Assembly (NCBI GenBank): GCA_910576775.1 | Contig: CAJTJV010000022.1 | Span: 1 to 46,144, forward strand | Reading direction: 5' to 3' | DNA from: an uncultured Muribaculaceae bacterium | GTDB taxonomy: Bacteria; Bacteroidota; Bacteroidia; Bacteroidales; Muribaculaceae | DNA length: 46,144 nt | Part shown: in pieces, positions 42,324 through 46,144 of the stretch | How the letters are laid out: each line of letters starts with the position of its first letter | Numbering within the stretch: the first letter of the stretch is position 1 | Notes under the pieces: model-generated | Told to the model about the DNA's origin: nothing | Databases searched by the model: none | What the model saw: the letters and a program-made list of their open reading frames with translations, nothing else | Made by a program: the position numbers and the translations under genes

Positions 42324-44255
42324 TTACGCGTCGATGTTTGCGTACGTGGCGTTTGATTCAATGAAATCGCGTCGCGGACCGACGTCCTCGCCCATCAGCA
42401 TGGAGAAGATGCGGTCGGCTTCGGCGGCATCGCTGATTTGTACTTGCTTGAGGATTCGGTGTTCGGGAGCCATGGTGGTGATTCTGAGCTCTTCGTCGCT
42501 CATCTCGCCGAGACCTTTATAGCGTTGGACTGTGGTGCGCTCGCCGTATTTGGCGATAAACTGTTGCACTTGCATATCGTTCCAGCAGTATTCCTCTGTC
42601 TTGCCCATCTTACATTTGTAAAGTGGAGGTGATGCGAGGTAGAGGTAGCCTTGTTCGATAAGTGGACGCATGCGCCGGAAGAAAAAGGTCATCAGAAGGG
42701 TCGCAATGTGTGCGCCGTCGACGTCGGCATCAGTCATGATGATAACCTTATGGTATGCGAGTTTCGACAGGTTGGGAGCCTTGGGGTCATCTTCTGTTCC
42801 TATTGTTACGCGTAGGGCGCGGAATAGGCTGGTTATTTCCTGATTGTCGAAAATGCGGTGGTCCATGGCCTTCTCCACGTTGAGAATTTTGCCTCGGAGG
42901 GGGAGTACGGCCTGGGTGTGTCGGTTGCGGGCCTGTTTGGCAGTGCCGCCGGCAGAGTCACCCTCGACAAGGAAGAGTTCGCAATCCTCGGCGGTGCGGC
43001 TGGAACAGTCTGTGAGTTTGCCGGGAAGGCCGCCGCCGAAAAGTGGCGATTTGCGGAGTACTTTCTGACGGGCGGCAAGAGCTGCATGGCGTGCCTGAGC
43101 TGCAAGAACCACTTTTTCCACGATAAGCTTGGCTTCGCGCGGATTTTCTTCAAGATAATTACTTAAAGCTTCCGATACAGCTTGGGCTACTGATGGCGCT
43201 ACCTCACTGTTACCGAGTTTGGTTTTGGTTTGTCCCTCGAACTGAGGCTCGAGAACTTTTACCGAGATTACAGCCGTGAGACCGTCGCGGAAATCATCGC
43301 CTGCGATTTCTACTTTTGCGTTTTTCAGAAGATTGTTGTCTTCCGCGTATTTTTTCAGGGTGGTGGTGAGGCCGCGGCGGAACCCGGTAAGGTGTGTGCC
43401 GCCTTCGATGGTGTTGATGTTGTTTACGAACGAATATATGTTTTCGTTCGAGGTGGTGTTGTAGGTGAGAGCTACCTCTACGGGTATGTTTTGGCGCTCG
43501 GTGCTCAGGTGGATTACGTCATTGATGAGCGATTCTTTGTTTGAGTCGATGTATTCGACGAATTCGCGAAGGCCGTCGCGTGAGTAAAATGTCTCTGAGC
43601 GCGGGTTGCCTTCTGAATCGCGCTGGCGTTTGTCGGTAAGACGGAGGGTGATTCCTGAATTCAGAAATGCGAGGTCGCGCAGTCGGTTGGCGAGGGTGGC
43701 GTAATCGTAGACGGTTGTGGTGAAGATGCTGCCGTCGGGTTTGAATGTGATAGTGGTACCCGTGCGGTCGCTTTCGCCGATGATTTCAAGGGCTGAGGTG
43801 GCTTTGCCGCAGCTGAATTCCTGCGCGTAGATTTTGCCGTTACGGCGCACTTCGGCACGGAGGTAGGTGGAGAGTGCGTTCACACATGAGACGCCGACAC
43901 CGTGCAAGCCGCCGGATACTTTATATGAGCCTTTGTCAAACTTGCCGCCGGCATGAAGCACGGTAAGCACTACTTCCAATGCACTCTTGTGCTCCTTTTC
44001 ATGCATGTCCACGGGAATACCGCGGCCATCGTCGACAACAGTGATGGAATTGTCTTCGTTGATGCTCACCTCTATATCGTTGGCGAATCCGGCAAGCGCT
44101 TCATCGATAGAATTGTCCACCACTTCGTACACAAGGTGGTGAAGGCCTTTTTCGGAAATATCGCCGATATACATCGCCGGGCGTTTGCGGACTGCCTCGA
44201 GTCCCTCAAGCACCTGAATATTATGGGCGGTATATTCCTCTTTTTCTTCTGTCAT
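42324..44255 (-). CDS. gyrB: DNA gyrase subunit B
   Basis: The 643-residue protein is the ATPase subunit of DNA gyrase. It has a GHKL ATPase domain (VLEGLEAVRKRPAMYIGD near 14-31, DDGRGIPVDMHEK near 76-88, GGLHGVGVSCVNALS near 115-129). It also has a transducer domain (about 230-395) and a TOPRIM domain with EGDSAGGTAKQARNR near 427-441 and the metal-binding DADVDGAHI near 504-512, then the C-terminal GyrB domain with RYKGLGEM. Length and order fit a gyrase or topoisomerase IV B subunit; gyrase is favoured by the short insert-free form, but ParE is not fully excluded. Confidence 0.92.
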   Translation of the reverse strand: MTEEKEEYTAHNIQVLEGLEAVRKRPAMYIGDISEKGLHHLVYEVVDNSIDEALAGFANDIEVSINEDNSITVVDDGRGIPVDMHEKEHKSALEVVLTVLHAGGKFDKGSYKVSGGLHGVGVSCVNALSTYLRAEVRRNGKIYAQEFSCGKATSALEIIGESDRTGTTITFKPDGSIFTTTVYDYATLANRLRDLAFLNSGITLRLTDKRQRDSEGNPRSETFYSRDGLREFVEYIDSNKESLINDVIHLSTERQNIPVEVALTYNTTSNENIYSFVNNINTIEGGTHLTGFRRGLTTTLKKYAEDNNLLKNAKVEIAGDDFRDGLTAVISVKVLEPQFEGQTKTKLGNSEVAPSVAQAVSEALSNYLEENPREAKLIVEKVVLAAQARHAALAARQKVLRKSPLFGGGLPGKLTDCSSRTAEDCELFLVEGDSAGGTAKQARNRHTQAVLPLRGKILNVEKAMDHRIFDNQEITSLFRALRVTIGTEDDPKAPNLSKLAYHKVIIMTDADVDGAHIATLLMTFFFRRMRPLIEQGYLYLASPPLYKCKMGKTEEYCWNDMQVQQFIAKYGERTTVQRYKGLGEMSDEELRITTMAPEHRILKQVQISDAAEADRIFSMLMGEDVGPRRDFIESNATYANIDA

Positions 44256-44294
44256 GTTTTATGATTGGGGTATTGTCATTCTTGATTTAGCATA

Positions 44295-44324
44295 CAAAAG
44301 TATAAAAAAAAATCCACTCGGCAA
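44295..44324 (-). promoter_or_regulatory. Promoter of gyrB
   Basis: On the minus strand TACTTTTG lies at 44295-44302 and TTG at 44322-44324 with 19 bases between. The transcript would start about 35 bases before the ATG at 44255. Confidence 0.65.
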
Positions 44325-44372
44325 AAATTGTCCGGTATTATATTAATAATGTGTTGTAAATATATTACTATG

Positions 44373-44404
44373 AAAAAATGGCGGCCGAGCGATGCGGTCG
44401 CCAT
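44373..44404 (-). terminator. Rho-independent terminator after the trpB gene
   Basis: The stem pairs 44378-44387 with 44395-44404 (ATGGCG and CCG blocks, one mismatch). It is followed on the minus strand by six T residues at 44373-44378. It separates trpB from gyrB. Confidence 0.8.
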
Positions 44405-44428
44405 TACTGATATGGTGATTATTGTATG

Positions 44429-45793
44429 CTATTGTTTGTCGAGGTTGGCGATGTTGCGGTCAATCTCCTCGTCAGAGACAGCATAATTTATCATATCGCC
44501 GGAAAAATATTTGTCGTAAGATGCCATGTCTATAAGGCCGTGTCCCGAGAGATTGAATAGAATCACTTTTTCTTCGCCGTTTTCTTTGCATTTTAGAGCT
44601 TCGCGAATGGTGGCGGCTATGGCGTGACATGATTCAGGGGCTGGAATGATACCTTCGGCACGAGCGAAAAGAGTTCCGGCATCGAACGACTCTGTCTGTT
44701 CTATGTCGACAGCCTCCATTAGGCCGTCCTTCATTAGCTGGGATACTATTACACCGGCTCCATGGTAGCGAAGACCTCCGGCGTGGGTGTTGGCCGGAGT
44801 GAAATTGTGGCCGAGTGTGTACATTGGTAATAGTGGGGTATAGCCGGCTTCGTCGCCGAAATCATAGCGGAATTTACCGCGTGTGAGTTTGGGGCATGAT
44901 GCAGGCTCTGCAGCGATGAAGCGTGTCTTCCTGTTGTCTTTGATATTGTGGCGCATGAAGGGGAAGGAGATGCCGCAGAAATTCGAGCCTCCGCCGAAAC
45001 AGGCAATTACAATGTCGGGGTATTCGCCGGCCATTTTCATCTGCTTTTCCGCCTCGAGGCCGATTACGGTCTGGTGGAGGGATACGTGATTCAATACGGA
45101 GCCGAGTGTGTATTTGCAGTTCGGGGTTGTCATTGCCAGTTCAACAGCCTCGGATATGGCGGTGCCTAATGAGCCCGGATGATTTGGATGTGCGGTGAGG
45201 ATGTTCTTGCCCGCGCGGGTCGACATGGATGGTGATGGAGTAACCTGTGCTCCGAAAGTCTGCATGATGCTTTTGCGGTAAGGTTTTTGTTCATAGCTGA
45301 TTCTTACCTGATAGACCGCGGCCTCGAGTCCGAAAAGTTTTGCAGCATAAGCGAGGGATGCGCCCCATTGCCCTGCGCCGGTCTCGGTAGTGACGTTTGT
45401 TACGCCTTCCTCCTTGCAATAATATGCCTGCGGAATTGCGGAATTGAGTTTATGTGAGCCCATTGGGCTTACACTTTCGTTTTTGAAATAAATGTGTGCC
45501 GGTGTGCCGAGGGCTTTTTCAAGTCCGAATGCGCGTACCAGTGGAGTGCTCCTATAATATTTATACATTTCCCGTATAGGTTCGGGGATTTTAATCCATG
45601 CGTCAGTTTGGTTGAATTCTTGTTCGCAGAGTTCGCGGGCAAATAATGGGTACAAATCTTTTGGCGTTAGACGCTTTTTTGTTTTTGGGTCTAATATTGG
45701 TTCCGGTTTGTTTGGCATTTCCGCCTGGATATTGTACCAGAATCGAGGTATCTCTTCTTCCGGGAGAAAATACCGTTTGATTTTTTCGTTCAT
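44429..45793 (-). CDS. trpB: Tryptophan synthase beta chain, TrpB2-type
   Basis: The 454-residue PLP enzyme has the TrpB2 layout, longer at the N-terminus than TrpB1. It has a catalytic Lys in MGSHKLNSA near 121-129, the TETGAGQWGASLA segment near 146-158, and the PLP-phosphate-binding GGGSNFCG near 271-278. It joins indole and serine to make tryptophan and usually functions without a close TrpA partner. No trpA gene is adjacent. A TATATTTG -7 element lies about 30 bases upstream at 45822-45829 on the minus strand. The stop is followed by a good terminator. Confidence 0.93.
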   Translation of the reverse strand: MNEKIKRYFLPEEEIPRFWYNIQAEMPNKPEPILDPKTKKRLTPKDLYPLFARELCEQEFNQTDAWIKIPEPIREMYKYYRSTPLVRAFGLEKALGTPAHIYFKNESVSPMGSHKLNSAIPQAYYCKEEGVTNVTTETGAGQWGASLAYAAKLFGLEAAVYQVRISYEQKPYRKSIMQTFGAQVTPSPSMSTRAGKNILTAHPNHPGSLGTAISEAVELAMTTPNCKYTLGSVLNHVSLHQTVIGLEAEKQMKMAGEYPDIVIACFGGGSNFCGISFPFMRHNIKDNRKTRFIAAEPASCPKLTRGKFRYDFGDEAGYTPLLPMYTLGHNFTPANTHAGGLRYHGAGVIVSQLMKDGLMEAVDIEQTESFDAGTLFARAEGIIPAPESCHAIAATIREALKCKENGEEKVILFNLSGHGLIDMASYDKYFSGDMINYAVSDEEIDRNIANLDKQ

Positions 45794-45821
45794 GATGATT
45801 ATTTGTTTGATGTATGAACTG

Positions 45822-45829
45822 CAAATATA
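45822..45829 (-). promoter_or_regulatory. -7 element of the trpB gene
   Basis: TATATTTG on the minus strand fits TAnnTTTG and lies 29 bases from the ATG at 45793. No clear TTG lies at the expected -33 spacing. Confidence 0.45.
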
Positions 45830-46009
45830 CGCAAATTTGATAATAAATATATTTGCTGAACTCTATTTTTGTTTGGTGACATTGCATAATGTTTTGTCTC
45901 AGGTGTTGTTGATGGCAAAATGCTTCTTGAATAATATCTGATACAATTCGCTTGAAATGTGAATGTGTGTTAAAATTCGTGCTCTTGGTGAACTTTTTTG
46001 ACAAAATAC

Positions 46010-46040
46010 TTGCATAGGAAATCGGGATGGTGTAATTTTG
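46010..46040 (+). promoter_or_regulatory. Strong plus-strand promoter reading out of the window
   Basis: TTG at 46010-46012 and TAATTTTG at 46033-46040 are spaced by 20 bases. The transcript would start about 46046 and run right. The sequence after it has no open reading frame of note, and the hairpin CGGTCGC/GCGACCG with a GCAA loop lies at 46125-46142. Confidence 0.65.
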
Positions 46041-46144
46041 CACTCGCTTTCGGGAAGCAAGCCTTGAAAGCACGAGAACATTGAAAGTATGACAACAAAG
46101 ACAAAGTAGTACAAGAGTAAGAAACGGTCGCGCAAGCGACCGGA

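Larger units (their letters stand above)
45794..46144. other. Intergenic region at right edge: outward promoters and leader-like sequence
   Basis: Bases 45794-46144 hold no convincing coding sequence. They contain the trpB -7 element (minus strand, TATATTTG at 45822-45829), a plus-strand promoter at 46010-46040, and a leader-like run up to a GNRA-looped hairpin at 46125-46142. The window ends inside this unit. Confidence 0.55.

Noticed and set aside
42324..44255. Topoisomerase IV subunit B (ParE) as the name for the 643-residue protein
   Set aside because: Length and motifs fit GyrB better, but the sequence alone cannot fully exclude ParE; recorded as gyrB with this reservation.
1..46144. 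CRISPR array, integrase, insertion sequence or tRNA gene
   Set aside because: No regularly spaced repeats, transposase or integrase motifs and no tRNA cloverleaf were seen on either strand by eye. A short or degenerate element could have been missed.

Overview
The window looks like a chromosomal segment of a Bacteroidota organism, most likely Bacteroidales and plausibly a gut Muribaculaceae-type bacterium. The evidence is indirect. Many genes are preceded by the Bacteroidota -7 promoter motif TAnnTTTG, often with a TTG about 19-21 bases upstream, and almost no gene has a Shine-Dalgarno sequence. The gene families also fit: a gliding-motility-type C-terminal domain, a secreted cleaved-adhesin protein with a sorting-like tail, ECF sigma factors paired with small membrane proteins, rubrerythrin, and TrpB2. 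No 16S sequence is visible, so genus and species are not claimed.

Layout. Bases 1-5000 hold an acyl-ACP thioesterase facing a minus-strand group of a metallophosphoesterase/PQQ-propeller protein, phosphate butyryltransferase and butyrate kinase. Bases 5100-9850 hold a secreted leucine-rich-repeat protein, an ECF sigma factor with a membrane partner, a secreted protein with a gliding-motility-type C-terminus, and a lytic transglycosylase. Then come uvrA, a small SRP RNA, a DUF2284 Cys-rich protein, pta-ackA (minus strand) and two small membrane proteins.

Bases 16,500-23,830 are an AT-richer accessory island. It starts with a long nested-hairpin RNA or DNA element and a small XRE regulator. 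A tight seven-gene operon follows: a coiled-coil membrane protein, a P-loop GTPase-like protein, two membrane-anchored proteins sharing an unrecognised N-terminal domain (IFGNP at residues 7-11 in both), a secreted alpha-helical protein, a lipoprotein with a retropepsin-type aspartyl protease motif, and a small exported protein. This is the best candidate for an undescribed system. I infer a GTPase-controlled envelope or conflict machine; its function is unknown.

Bases 23,940-26,910 encode three nonulosonic-acid sugar genes (hydrolysing UDP/GDP-sugar 2-epimerase, CMP-sugar synthetase, CBS-domain nucleotidyltransferase). They are followed by the obg-prmC-recX housekeeping cluster, an AMP-forming acyl ligase, a potassium-channel-like membrane protein with an unusual filter, a second ECF sigma factor and rubrerythrin. 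The last 13 kb is almost all minus strand: a 1481-residue secreted adhesin-like protein, an M23/LysM peptidase, ndk, folB, rnr, gyrB and a TrpB2-type tryptophan synthase beta chain. Convincing hairpin terminators separate several of these units. The right edge carries a strong promoter and a leader-like non-coding sequence that runs out of the window.
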